Below are positions 6,519 through 15,396 of a stretch of 23,173 bases of DNA, one piece after another (the first letter of the stretch is position 1; each line of letters starts with the position of its first letter). The position numbers and the translations under genes are program-made. Source of the DNA: a virus; IMG/VR virus record IMGVR_UViG_3300042515_001773, positions 1-23,173 of that record; one strand, 5' to 3'. The notes beneath the pieces are model-generated. The model saw only the letters and a program-made list of their open reading frames with translations, was not told where the DNA came from and ran no database searches.

Positions 6519-8905
6519 TACTTAGCCCTCATTAAACAGTTTAAACCTTCCACTAATCCTTTTACCTCACCTTCTTCTTTGGTTAAGGCTTGGTAATCGG
6601 GGTCTTCTGAGACTTCTTTTAAAATTCTTGCTTGCTCTTCCTCTGAGACATTAGCATTCTTAAGTAAAGTTTCTAAGTCTGCATCTTCTGCGTTTTTTAA
6701 ACTTTCTAAACTTGCGTTAAGCTCATCTGTTTCTTTTGTTAAAGAAGCCGCAAGCTCTGCCGCCCCCTCGGTTTCTTTAAAACTTGTTTTTAAAGCCTCT
6801 TGAGCTTCTTCCATTGTCATTGATTTTAAATTTTGTTTTCCAAAAATAAGCTTATTATAAGCGGCTTGAATTTCCTCATCAGATAAATTCAATAAACCCT
6901 TAAATTTAAAATCATTCGTATTCGGATTAATTAATCTGAATAAATTAGCTATATCAGCTTGAGTATCTACATCTAAATTGAAAAAATCTTTAGTGTTAGG
7001 ATTTAAAGTTTTAATCTTCCCTGATAAAGCTTTATACATATCCATGTAATTATCTAATGTCATTTCGTCTACACTATTAAAAATTGTAGTTGCTTTACCC
7101 TCACCTACATACATTTCAGAAAGCTCCGCTATTCGCTCTTGAATTTGTGTAGCTTCTTTAGGCTTTATGTTCGGATCTTCTAATTTAAGGATAAGATCAT
7201 CAATCTCTTTAGCTATCTCGCTATCTCTTGGAATCACATTATCAGTTAAAACATTTTTTAAACGCTCTATTTCTTTTCTTTTAAAGTAAGATAAAGGGCT
7301 TTCTGAATTTTCTTTAAAGAGATCAATAATCTCATCTCTTACGGTAAGCGGATCAAAATTACTATCTTGTATTGCTTCATCTATAAGCTGATCTAATTCT
7401 AGTAAACCATTTTTAGAAGTATAAGCTCTTAAAAATGAGCTGTTCGGTGGAACATCAAAATTCTTTTTAAAAGATTCAATGTTTAATTTTCCTTCTGTTA
7501 AAGCTTTAAAAATCCTGTCATAAACTGAATTATCAAAATTTCTTTCTACAATTTCTTTACCAGTACCTTTAACTAAACGAAAATCACTAATTATAGTTTT
7601 AGATAAATCAAAACCCTGTTCTTTAGCCTGCAAAAATGCTCTATCAACTATCTTAAGAAATTCACTATTTTGGGCTTTAATTAACTCATCTTCTTGTACT
7701 CTTAATTCATCTATTGATTTACTTAAATCAGTATCAGGGCTTAATATTTGCCTCGATTCTAACTGTTCTAACTGCTTTTGAACCTCATTAAGCCTTTGCC
7801 CAACGCCTTCTAAACGATTAAAAACTTCTGAGCTTATATTATTCTTTTTAACAAAAGCTTTAAAAATTAATTCATCTCTTCTTTCAGCTAAGGCTAAATC
7901 ATCTAATGCTTCAAACTCTGTCTTAGAGATAATTCCGCTAAAATCGCCATTATCAATTAACCCCGATAAATAACTCCTAGTGGTTTCTGCTTGATTAACT
8001 CTTAAAATAGCTTTAATAATATCAGGGTCAGTAACTTTACCTAACTCTAAATCTGCCATCATTTTAGCCGTAGAAGCTGCTACTGCATCAACTGAAATTA
8101 CTCCGCCCTCAACGACATCTTTTAAAACCTTTTCCCCATTAAGAAAATCAAATAAAGGCTGCATTCGGTCAATCGCACCAGCACCAATAAAACCACCAGC
8201 GACACCGCCACCAATACCACCAAGTGCAATACTTGCTAAACCAATTAAATCGTTATACTCATAGCCGTTACGTTCTGCTTGATCTCTGATTGCTGATTGA
8301 ATTGTTAGCTCTAAAAGCCCCTCACCTACTACACCCCTTACTATTCCTGTAGTCATGCCGCCACCCAAAGTAAACGGATTCAAAATTACCGCATTAACTG
8401 CTGGAGCTAATTTAGCAAGACGGTTAGAAGCTAAAATAAATTTACTCGCTTTCCCTATTGTTGCTGCTGCACCAAAACCTAATATACCTGCCTCTAAAGC
8501 TGCTGGTACAAAGTTTTCTAAGCTTCCCTGTAAAAACCACTCTAAGCCTTTGTTATCACGTGCCGCACTATCTAAAATCTCTGCCCGTGCCGTATTGTCA
8601 ATGTACTTGTTATACCTTAAGCTTGCTACGCTTTCAGGGATTGGGCTGTTGAAAGATAACTTTCCTTCTACCCCATAAACCTTATTGGCTTCATCTGCAC
8701 TAAGTAATTTATCATCTGCCCCTAAAACTTGCATTCCCCTTAAAGCTGTTTCTGTAATTGATTGAAGCCCCCATGCTGTAGCCGTATTTGCATGAAAACC
8801 TTGAGCTAATCGTTCTGCCGCTTCATAACCGCCATCATAAGCGAATAAATCAGGGTCAGTTTGAACCTCTAAATTATCAAATGTCTGTATGTTAATCTCG
8901 ACCAT
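6518..8905 (-). CDS. Large internal virion (DNA ejection) protein, probable channel component
   Basis: 795 residues. Two Gly/Ala-rich hydrophobic stretches stand out, about 131-155 (VPAALEAGILGFGAAATIGK) and 219-245 (IGLASIALGGIGGGVAGGFI); both look like membrane-inserting or glycine-zipper segments. The remaining 550 residues are highly charged helical sequence (long Glu/Lys/Asp runs), predicted coiled coil. No transglycosylase motif is visible. It overlaps its upstream neighbour by one base (AATG) and has AAAGG six bases before the start. It sits between the lysozyme-bearing 957-residue protein and the 876-residue protein; together these occupy the place of T7 gp15-gp16. Role in DNA ejection is inferred. 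Confidence 0.75.
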   Translation of the reverse strand: MVEINIQTFDNLEVQTDPDLFAYDGGYEAAERLAQGFHANTATAWGLQSITETALRGMQVLGADDKLLSADEANKVYGVEGKLSFNSPIPESVASLRYNKYIDNTARAEILDSAARDNKGLEWFLQGSLENFVPAALEAGILGFGAAATIGKASKFILASNRLAKLAPAVNAVILNPFTLGGGMTTGIVRGVVGEGLLELTIQSAIRDQAERNGYEYNDLIGLASIALGGIGGGVAGGFIGAGAIDRMQPLFDFLNGEKVLKDVVEGGVISVDAVAASTAKMMADLELGKVTDPDIIKAILRVNQAETTRSYLSGLIDNGDFSGIISKTEFEALDDLALAERRDELIFKAFVKKNNISSEVFNRLEGVGQRLNEVQKQLEQLESRQILSPDTDLSKSIDELRVQEDELIKAQNSEFLKIVDRAFLQAKEQGFDLSKTIISDFRLVKGTGKEIVERNFDNSVYDRIFKALTEGKLNIESFKKNFDVPPNSSFLRAYTSKNGLLELDQLIDEAIQDSNFDPLTVRDEIIDLFKENSESPLSYFKRKEIERLKNVLTDNVIPRDSEIAKEIDDLILKLEDPNIKPKEATQIQERIAELSEMYVGEGKATTIFNSVDEMTLDNYMDMYKALSGKIKTLNPNTKDFFNLDVDTQADIANLFRLINPNTNDFKFKGLLNLSDEEIQAAYNKLIFGKQNLKSMTMEEAQEALKTSFKETEGAAELAASLTKETDELNASLESLKNAEDADLETLLKNANVSEEEQARILKEVSEDPDYQALTKEEGEVKGLVEGLNCLMRAK

Positions 8906-11778
8906 TAGAAACCTTTAAATGCTGCCCCATAAGGAGAAATTTCACTTGATACCTTTTTTACTGGTATGTATTTATTAACCTCATCAAAGCGAACATCTAA
9001 ATATTTAGCTATTGCCCCTTGCCTGCCTGTTATTAAAGGCATTAATTTAGGTGGCATACCCTCAATATTATACTTAACGTAAAGCCTCGCTGTACCCGTG
9101 TTCCCTACTGGCTTAAATACTCCATTTTGCTTAATTTCAGCTTTATATTTACGATTTAAAACTTCTTCCCTAATCGCTACTAATTTCTCTTGCTCTGGAG
9201 TTAAAGAGACTACTGCATTTAATTCTGCCGTGCCTTCTGCATATAACCTTGATTCTTTTTCCCTGCGTGCGATAAGCCCTGTATCTTCGTTCCCACCTGC
9301 TTTATTATATAAAAGAAAATTTTGAGAGGCTTCTTTATCCCTGCCCTGCTCTATTGCTGTTCTTAATGATCTTGTAGCTTTCGGGTCTGTACCAAGATTA
9401 TACAGTGCTGAGACTAAAGCATCATATTGTTTCGGACTCATTCCCTTCCCTGTTATATCAAGCCTTCTTTTTTGAATGCGATTCGCTTCTTTTTCAAATC
9501 GCTTAATATCTTTTGAAAAAAGCTCGCTTGCTTGTTCTTCGGTTAATACTGTTCCCTCTGGTACTGCTGAACCATAACCACCTGAAAACTGCTTAAAATC
9601 CCACCCTGCTTTAGATTGCTTTGCTGTTCCCTTAAATAATGGAGCATTTTCAAGCTCTTTAAGAAAGCCTGTATTTTGCATTGTCTTATCGCTTGTAAAA
9701 TTTTTAACTCCAAGCTTTTCTAAATCTACGCCATCTGTTTTTATTCCCTGTTTTGTGGCTTCTAAACGGACTTCTTCTAAAGCTTTATCCTTAATCGTTT
9801 TAGCAAAAGGAGCTACCATATCACTACCTTGAGCCTGCCCGCTTACCGCCTCCCATAAATTACCACGCTTAGCATCAGCACCATATAACTGATCTAAAGC
9901 TGCCTCAGCATGTATATTTTTATCACCTAAAAATTTAAGGTATTCAGGCGTTGCAAAGCTTTTAGATACCGCTACTGGATTACCTCCCTTGTCTTGAGTG
10001 GCATATTTACGCCCTATCGTTAATTCAATAGCACGGTTTACTAACTGGCTTTCGTTTTTAGTTCCTGTTGTAATACCATCTTTAGCCGCTATTCGTTTAG
10101 CTAAATCCCTGATAATCCCCCTATTCGCTGCAATAAAATTAGTTCTGCCACCTGCTAAATTAGATTGAGTTTGAAAGCCTTTAAAGTATTTCCCTAACTG
10201 CTTTTCAGTCTCTTCATTGATCTTACTATCTGTTATTCCTGCCACTGTATCGGCTGGAGTTTTAATATATTCTATTAAGTTCGCTCTTATTTTACTGTCA
10301 TCGCCATACCACAACAAAGCCAATGCCTGATTAAGTTTCGTTTTACCTTCTATCTGGTTTTTATCCTTAACCATTTCAGCACTAATCTTACTGATAGCAA
10401 TATCCATCGGCGTACTGCTTGTTCCAGCTAATGATCTTGAAGGAAAATCCCAATCTTCTAAAGCTTTAATTACTGCCCCGATCTCATCGGATGAACCACT
10501 TAATAAAGTTTTAACGATAGCCTGCGTTTCTACATCAGTAAGCGGACTAACTTGAGTTCTACCAACAAGACTAGAAAACTTTTGATTAACTGCATCGTAA
10601 TAGCCTGCTCTATCCCCTGAATCTTTAAGCTGTTTAATGTAGCTATCTGCTTTAACCGCTTCCCCTGCTGGGTCTTTTAAAATCGCTTTCATTGATTCAC
10701 TTGAAGCTTTCTCCATAAAAGCTATCTGCTCTGTAATTCTTTGAGCATCATCAAAACGCCCTTCTTCATTCGCTGTTGCTTGCTGCTCTCTAAGCTCAAC
10801 TAAACTATCTTGAACAAAAGCTAAATTACCACCTTGCTTTAAAGCGATAGCCGCCTCGCTTGCTTTCCCTGCTAGGTCAAACGTTTTAGTTAAATCATTT
10901 AATTCATCTTCGCTTTTTGCATAAGCTTTAAATCTTTCTTCTTGTTGTATGTCTCTTGAAATATCCCCGCTTTGGAGCTGCTTTAAATAGCCTTCCTGCT
11001 CTTGCTTCACTGCGGCTTTAGCTAAATCTCCAAGCTTATTTAACTGCGTATTTTGTAAATCTTCTATATGGTTAAGCCATTTTGATACTGATTCTGGAGC
11101 TAAACCTAAAGGCTGCGTTCTTATAAATGTTGATAATTCATCAAGCTGCTTCATCGCTTCGGCTTCGGTCATAAAGCCTCTTGCCTCTGCAAAATCTTTT
11201 AAAATTTTCTTTTCTGCACCGCTAATAAAAGCCTGCCCTAGCCTGTCTTTCATTACTGGTTCAGTTCTTATGCGATCTTCTGCTGATAACCCATCTAGTG
11301 AGACTTTTAAATTCTCCCATTGTTTATTTAGCTCAACTTGCCCATCTTGCAATGTACCAGTATTTGAAGCATTAAAAATAAAACCACTTGATACCGCTTC
11401 ATTGTCTAAAGCATCTGACTTGGTTTTAAGTTGCCTAACCCCTGCCTCCCATTGAGCCGCTTTACTTAAATAATCTCCTTCTGCTCTTGCTGCGAGGGTT
11501 TCGAATTTTAATCTTGTATTTTTATTTTTAATATTATTTAAAAAAGCAGTTTTTAAAGTGTTATATTTTACTTTTTGAGCTTCGGTGTAAGTGCCATCAT
11601 AATTGTAAGTTTCTTGGTCTTTAATTGAGCCTTGCTCGTAAGATACGCTGAAATCATTAAACTGTTTAACAGCTTCGATATTGTTTTCTGTTTCAACCCT
11701 TTGATCTACGATTTGTTCTATTTTGTTTAAACTTGGCTGTAAACCTTCCGCTACTCCACCAAAAAATGCGTATCCCAT
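8905..11778 (-). CDS. Internal virion protein with C-terminal GH24 (T4-type lysozyme) domain
   Basis: 957 residues. The first about 690 are helical, Gln/Glu/Ala-rich and begin MGYAFFGGVAEGLQPSLNKI, like T7 gp15-type internal proteins. Residues about 705-850 carry a phage lysozyme (glycoside hydrolase 24) pattern: WDFKQFSGGYGSAVPEGT, then LTEEQASELFSKDIKRFE, then MSPKQYDALVSALYNLG, and FLLYNKAGG with LIARREKESRLY near the end. This should cut the peptidoglycan glycan strand locally during DNA ejection. The catalytic Glu normally about nine residues before the conserved Asp is not clear; candidates lie in FLKELENAPL. About 100 residues follow the domain. It overlaps the gp14-like gene by one base. 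In T7 the wall-degrading domain is at the gp16 N-terminus instead. Confidence 0.85.
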   Translation of the reverse strand: MGYAFFGGVAEGLQPSLNKIEQIVDQRVETENNIEAVKQFNDFSVSYEQGSIKDQETYNYDGTYTEAQKVKYNTLKTAFLNNIKNKNTRLKFETLAARAEGDYLSKAAQWEAGVRQLKTKSDALDNEAVSSGFIFNASNTGTLQDGQVELNKQWENLKVSLDGLSAEDRIRTEPVMKDRLGQAFISGAEKKILKDFAEARGFMTEAEAMKQLDELSTFIRTQPLGLAPESVSKWLNHIEDLQNTQLNKLGDLAKAAVKQEQEGYLKQLQSGDISRDIQQEERFKAYAKSEDELNDLTKTFDLAGKASEAAIALKQGGNLAFVQDSLVELREQQATANEEGRFDDAQRITEQIAFMEKASSESMKAILKDPAGEAVKADSYIKQLKDSGDRAGYYDAVNQKFSSLVGRTQVSPLTDVETQAIVKTLLSGSSDEIGAVIKALEDWDFPSRSLAGTSSTPMDIAISKISAEMVKDKNQIEGKTKLNQALALLWYGDDSKIRANLIEYIKTPADTVAGITDSKINEETEKQLGKYFKGFQTQSNLAGGRTNFIAANRGIIRDLAKRIAAKDGITTGTKNESQLVNRAIELTIGRKYATQDKGGNPVAVSKSFATPEYLKFLGDKNIHAEAALDQLYGADAKRGNLWEAVSGQAQGSDMVAPFAKTIKDKALEEVRLEATKQGIKTDGVDLEKLGVKNFTSDKTMQNTGFLKELENAPLFKGTAKQSKAGWDFKQFSGGYGSAVPEGTVLTEEQASELFSKDIKRFEKEANRIQKRRLDITGKGMSPKQYDALVSALYNLGTDPKATRSLRTAIEQGRDKEASQNFLLYNKAGGNEDTGLIARREKESRLYAEGTAELNAVVSLTPEQEKLVAIREEVLNRKYKAEIKQNGVFKPVGNTGTARLYVKYNIEGMPPKLMPLITGRQGAIAKYLDVRFDEVNKYIPVKKVSSEISPYGAAFKGF

Positions 11779-12224
11779 TATAGTGTCTTTCCTTCTGTGG
11801 CTGGCTGTGCTTTTGTCGTTCCACCATTTTTAACGGCATATTCAGCATAAGTACCAGTCGCATCCCCAAAACCTTTACCTAAAGAAGCTAGAGCTTGTTC
11901 GCTTCCCGTCATTTGAGTTTTTGCAATCTCTGCTTTAATCTGCCTTTTTTGTGCTTGTTTTTGAAGTAAAACATCAAAACTTGTATCTAAAACTAAATCT
12001 AAAGAAGAACCTGAAAAGCCTATCCCTCTATCTCCTAAAGTACCAATTACTTTAGTCGCTTCATCTGTAGCCTTCCTGTTCCATTGAATTGAAATCATTT
12101 TATCTTGCTCTTGAAGCTGTTTAACTAAATAGTTAGCTCTTCTTTTTGCGGCAATCGCCCCAAAAATACCCTTAGCTATATCTACGGCTGCTTGACCTGC
12201 TGCTATTGCTGCTTGTGCTGACAT
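11778..12224 (-). CDS. Internal virion protein, T7 gp14-like
   Basis: 148 residues. An Ala-rich amphipathic N-terminus (MSAQAAIAAGQAAVDIAKGI) is followed by a long helical, basic middle section and a Gly-rich end. Small Ala-rich internal proteins at this position, directly after a gp13-like gene and before the large ejection proteins, correspond to T7 gp14, which inserts into the outer membrane at infection. The family is divergent and my assignment rests on gene order plus composition. It overlaps the upstream gp13-like gene by 22 bases and has only a weak ribosome binding site (GGG seven bases upstream). Confidence 0.7.
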   Translation of the reverse strand: MSAQAAIAAGQAAVDIAKGIFGAIAAKRRANYLVKQLQEQDKMISIQWNRKATDEATKVIGTLGDRGIGFSGSSLDLVLDTSFDVLLQKQAQKRQIKAEIAKTQMTGSEQALASLGKGFGDATGTYAEYAVKNGGTTKAQPATEGKTL

Positions 12225-12571
12225 ATATACCCATTATACTCGTGAATTTCCCCTGCGTGGTTAAATCCAAGCCATTCTAATAAACGATTTTCCTTAATTC
12301 CTTCTTTTTTACAAAAAGCAATTAACGTTTCTTGAATCCCTCTCAAGCTTTTTTTAATTTCTCTAAGAAATTTAAGCTTACCTAAGTTTGATAATTCCTC
12401 TAATAAAATAAAATCGCATGTAAAATCTGAATAAATAGTAGCTATAGCTAATAATTTATCTCCATCCTCTAAAGCTAAAGTCTCTACGCCACGCTCTCTT
12501 AGCCTATCTTGGACGTAAGTATCACCTATCTGGTCTAATTTATTACTTGATCTCGTTAATGTTAATGTCAT
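12203..12571 (-). CDS. T7 gp13-like protein with GNAT acetyltransferase-type C-terminus
   Basis: 122 residues. The end of the protein (LEWLGFNHAGEIHEYNGYIC) has the C-terminal signature of GNAT-fold proteins, and the segment from about 55 onward fits the middle of that fold. The acetyl-CoA loop (Q/RxxGxG/A) is not visible, so catalysis is doubtful. T7 gp13 is 138 residues, has a GNAT-like fold and lies between tail tubular B and gp14, exactly as here. It is needed for virion morphogenesis in T7 but its chemistry is unknown. It overlaps the nozzle gene by 29 bases and the gp14-like gene by 22 bases. Confidence 0.7.
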   Translation of the reverse strand: MTLTLTRSSNKLDQIGDTYVQDRLRERGVETLALEDGDKLLAIATIYSDFTCDFILLEELSNLGKLKFLREIKKSLRGIQETLIAFCKKEGIKENRLLEWLGFNHAGEIHEYNGYICQHKQQ

Positions 12572-14675
12572 AGCTTACTGAATTTATTTGAAATGGTACA
12601 TTTTTGGTTTGCTTAATTAATAGAGTCGGCTTAAATGTTTGAGTTGAGCCATAATCTATTTCTTTTTCTCCTGTAAATAAAGCAGGTGGAGTAGTTATAT
12701 TACTGTTTGCATCCCAAAACTTAACATCTTTCCATACTAAAGCCCCCTCAACAATAGTATTTTCTTCTGCTATTTGAAATTCGCCTGAATCTACTAGATT
12801 GAAGAATATTCGCTGAAATGATTTTAAATCTTTTTTATTTGACGTTTGAGACTGAATATAATCTACTGGCTTTAATCTCATAGAAGCATAAAAGCTCGCC
12901 CCTACTTGGTAATCATTCGCTGGTGTTATAGTCTCAGATTTAGTTAAATAATTTGCATAAGTTGTTTTAACTACCAATGCTTGATTTGAAAGCAATGTAG
13001 CAAGATTAAAATGCCCCCCTTGAGAATATTCGGTTAAATAATCTAACAAAAACTCTTCCGTGTCATACACTACACCAGAAGTGTACGGAAGCGAACCAGT
13101 ATAAATAAATGTCGTTAGGCTATCAGCTTTCCTTGTCTCAATATCACCGAACTGAATTATATCTCCGCTAGCGTCCACTATATAAACTTTTTGCTTTGCA
13201 GGGAAAGCCCAATCTTCTAGTGTTGAAAAAATATATCTTGCTTTATTATCATTTGCCAAAACAATTTTAGACCACGCAAAATTCTCTTCTTTATCGTCCA
13301 TTGTTCCAACTGCAATAGAACCATCCTCTAAAACTACCCATAACATTTTCCAAGGATAATTAATAAACTCCATATCCTTAATTCCAATATCAAATAAGTC
13401 ATGTTGATTAGCAGTAACTTCAATCGGTAAAAAAGCATTGTAAATATATTGATATTCAAGCCTAAAAATACGCCTCTGCGAGCTATCAGTGAAATATAAA
13501 TATCTGCCTAAAACGGGTTTAACTTCACCAACGGGTAAGCCATGCTGACTAGCAATACTAACAGTGCTTGGAGTAATCGCCGCATAAGTGCTTTGCCCTT
13601 GAATAATTTGCCCGCCTCCATCCGTGCCAGTGTGTAAAGCTTGATAACTTACCGCCCATTTAGGACTTTCTGAATTAGCCGAGATACCTTCTATTGAAAC
13701 TGCTGAATCATTAGTAACTTGATAAGTGTCATCATTTAAGCTTGGTATAGAAGGGCTAAAGGTATCTAAATTACTTCCCATTGTCGCCCATCTCCAACCA
13801 TCACGGAAAAACCATAATCTATCTTGATGCAAGCAAACTTTTTCAGGGTAATTGCCTGCATACCACGCACTTAACCGCCAATTTTTAGATTGATGATTAA
13901 CTCCTGCATTCAAAAAGGGGTATTCGGGGTCTACTGTTACATTTACGTCTGTTGTATTTTTAGAATTAATTGTAAATACCGCCCATTTTTCCTCTGCTGG
14001 GCTTGTGTTTATTTGCCTAAATCTTATTTTTCTTCCTGCACTAAAAGCATCAAATAAAGCTCCCGATGTGCCAATCCAGTTCACGGGATTATCATTTTTA
14101 TTTACGATTTTTAAATTTCCCGTGCCAATAAATCCGCCTCCGCTAGATGGTACTGGCTCCCAATTAGTCGCATCATCTGCCACTGGTCTAAACTTGTATT
14201 GAGGGTTTAAATTTAATTCCTCCCATGGCCCATCTTTAAAAACCCAATTTCCAATACTCCACATGCCATTATTTGCACGCTTTAATTCTTTTGGAGCAAA
14301 TGAACGATGAACAATAATTAAAGAGCTTCTAACCTTCGCATAATCCATGTAATGAATATTAACGCCCAAGCCTGTCTCCGATAGAGTTTGAGTTCCGCCA
14401 ATCGGGTCAATAATTACGATAGTATTATTTGGCTGAAAGAGTATTTTAGCGGCTGAGCCACCATCTATCTGAAAGCCTATACCCTTGGAACCAATGACAC
14501 CGTTATAAATAAGCTTCGTTCCTGGTCTTCTAACGGCTCCGCCTTCGGGTCTAACTATTACATTAGTTAATTCTAAAGCCCCCTCTAAATACTCTTCTGA
14601 ATCATAACGCCCTGCAAAGTGCTTAGAAATTTGACCTTGAGTGAAATTAGTTTGATTAATTGAAATTCGAGGCAT
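12543..14675 (-). CDS. Tail tubular protein B (tail nozzle)
   Basis: 710 residues. The N-terminus shows a hallmark of podovirus nozzle proteins: INQTNFTQGQISKHFAGRYD, then ALELTNVIVRPEGGAVRRPG, where the RPxGGAxRRPGT block is the most diagnostic part. The rest is beta-rich and aromatic, consistent with the beta-propeller build of the nozzle. It forms the distal part of the short tail below the gatekeeper ring and channels DNA. GGGAGGA about ten bases before the ATG is a strong ribosome binding site, and the start overlaps the stop of tail tubular A by one base. Length fits T7 gp12 (794) and shorter relatives. Confidence 0.88.
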   Translation of the reverse strand: MPRISINQTNFTQGQISKHFAGRYDSEEYLEGALELTNVIVRPEGGAVRRPGTKLIYNGVIGSKGIGFQIDGGSAAKILFQPNNTIVIIDPIGGTQTLSETGLGVNIHYMDYAKVRSSLIIVHRSFAPKELKRANNGMWSIGNWVFKDGPWEELNLNPQYKFRPVADDATNWEPVPSSGGGFIGTGNLKIVNKNDNPVNWIGTSGALFDAFSAGRKIRFRQINTSPAEEKWAVFTINSKNTTDVNVTVDPEYPFLNAGVNHQSKNWRLSAWYAGNYPEKVCLHQDRLWFFRDGWRWATMGSNLDTFSPSIPSLNDDTYQVTNDSAVSIEGISANSESPKWAVSYQALHTGTDGGGQIIQGQSTYAAITPSTVSIASQHGLPVGEVKPVLGRYLYFTDSSQRRIFRLEYQYIYNAFLPIEVTANQHDLFDIGIKDMEFINYPWKMLWVVLEDGSIAVGTMDDKEENFAWSKIVLANDNKARYIFSTLEDWAFPAKQKVYIVDASGDIIQFGDIETRKADSLTTFIYTGSLPYTSGVVYDTEEFLLDYLTEYSQGGHFNLATLLSNQALVVKTTYANYLTKSETITPANDYQVGASFYASMRLKPVDYIQSQTSNKKDLKSFQRIFFNLVDSGEFQIAEENTIVEGALVWKDVKFWDANSNITTPPALFTGEKEIDYGSTQTFKPTLLIKQTKNVPFQINSVSYDININEIK

Positions 14676-15250
14676 TAATAATTATTCCTCCCTCTTAACC
14701 AAGTAGTGTTTTGTTCCCAGTTCCTCTGGCTTCTACCTACTGCTTTACTTGCTGCTACTGCCTGCTTTTTCTGCCCTGTACTTGAAATATAATCAGTCTT
14801 AGAATCTGAATGCTGCACTGATGGAGCTGCTAAAGCCGCTATTCGCATTGCTAAAGCTTCGCAAAATGTTGCATCATATTTTCCATAATCAGTTTGCAAG
14901 AAAGTATACTCAATAAAAACCCTATTTGAACTTGCCGCTAATCCTCGGCTATCCTTTGAATAATCTAAGTTTTCACCTTCAATATCGTAAACTCTCCATA
15001 TCTCTATGCAATCATTAGGGATTGAATAAAGCTTAATAAATTCCTCATTTAGTAAATCTTGAATAAAAGTTAATTCCTGTTTCTGTATAGCAAAATCCCA
15101 TCTATGAGATTGAAGTAAAGACTCTAAAGCCATTTGCTCAACCGCCCTTAACTTTGCTAACTCAACAGTATGGCTATTAACATCAACCACGGGGTCTTTG
15201 CCTAACTGCATTAAAGCTAAATTAAATACATTAAGCCTGTTTACTAGCAT
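14675..15250 (-). CDS. Tail tubular protein A (gatekeeper/adaptor)
   Basis: 191 residues, close to the 196 of T7 gp11. The N-terminus has the family pattern VFNLALMQLGKDPVVDVNSH followed by a helix, and then the conserved SLLQSHRWDFAIQKQELTF. A later LYSIPNDCIEIWRVY block and the helical FCEALAMRIAALAAPSVQ segment also fit gatekeeper proteins. It should form the dodecameric ring joining portal and nozzle. It is the first gene after the two tandem promoter-like 16-mers; the predicted leader reads GAGTTTAAGGGTATAATGTA before AATATG, so its ribosome binding site (AAGGG) is about 12 bases from the ATG, longer than usual. Confidence 0.9.
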   Translation of the reverse strand: MLVNRLNVFNLALMQLGKDPVVDVNSHTVELAKLRAVEQMALESLLQSHRWDFAIQKQELTFIQDLLNEEFIKLYSIPNDCIEIWRVYDIEGENLDYSKDSRGLAASSNRVFIEYTFLQTDYGKYDATFCEALAMRIAALAAPSVQHSDSKTDYISSTGQKKQAVAASKAVGRSQRNWEQNTTWLRGRNNY

Positions 15251-15272
15251 ATTTACATTATACCCTTAAACT

Positions 15273-15288
15273 CTATAGTGGACTATAG
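15273..15288 (-). promoter_or_regulatory. Candidate phage RNA polymerase promoter, proximal of a tandem pair
   Basis: The minus strand reads CTATAGTCCACTATAG. If the last G is +1, the transcript begins GAGTTTAAGGG and reaches the tail tubular A start after 23 bases. The copy is exactly 28 bases from its partner at 15301. Confidence 0.78.
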
Positions 15289-15300
15289 ACTTATTAAACC

Positions 15301-15316
15301 CTATAGTGGACTATAG
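15301..15316 (-). promoter_or_regulatory. Candidate phage RNA polymerase promoter, distal of a tandem pair
   Basis: The minus strand reads CTATAGTCCACTATAG and would start with GGGTTT, the GGG start typical of T7-class transcripts. It lies directly downstream of the capsid terminator, separated by 12 bases. Confidence 0.78.
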
Positions 15317-15328
15317 GGTTATAAATGG

Positions 15329-15362
15329 TAAAAAAAACCCTCGGAGTTTATGCCGAGGGTTT
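15329..15362 (-). terminator. Rho-independent terminator after the capsid gene
   Basis: On the minus strand an AAACCCTCGG / CCGAGGGTTT stem surrounds the 8-base loop CATAAACT, and the GC-rich part is followed by eight T residues. It begins 35 bases after the capsid stop codon. T7 has its late terminator T-phi at the same place, after gene 10. It should cap the abundant capsid mRNA and reduce read-through into the tail genes. Confidence 0.92.
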
Positions 15363-15396
15363 AAGGTTTATGATGAAAGAATTACTTAATTATACA

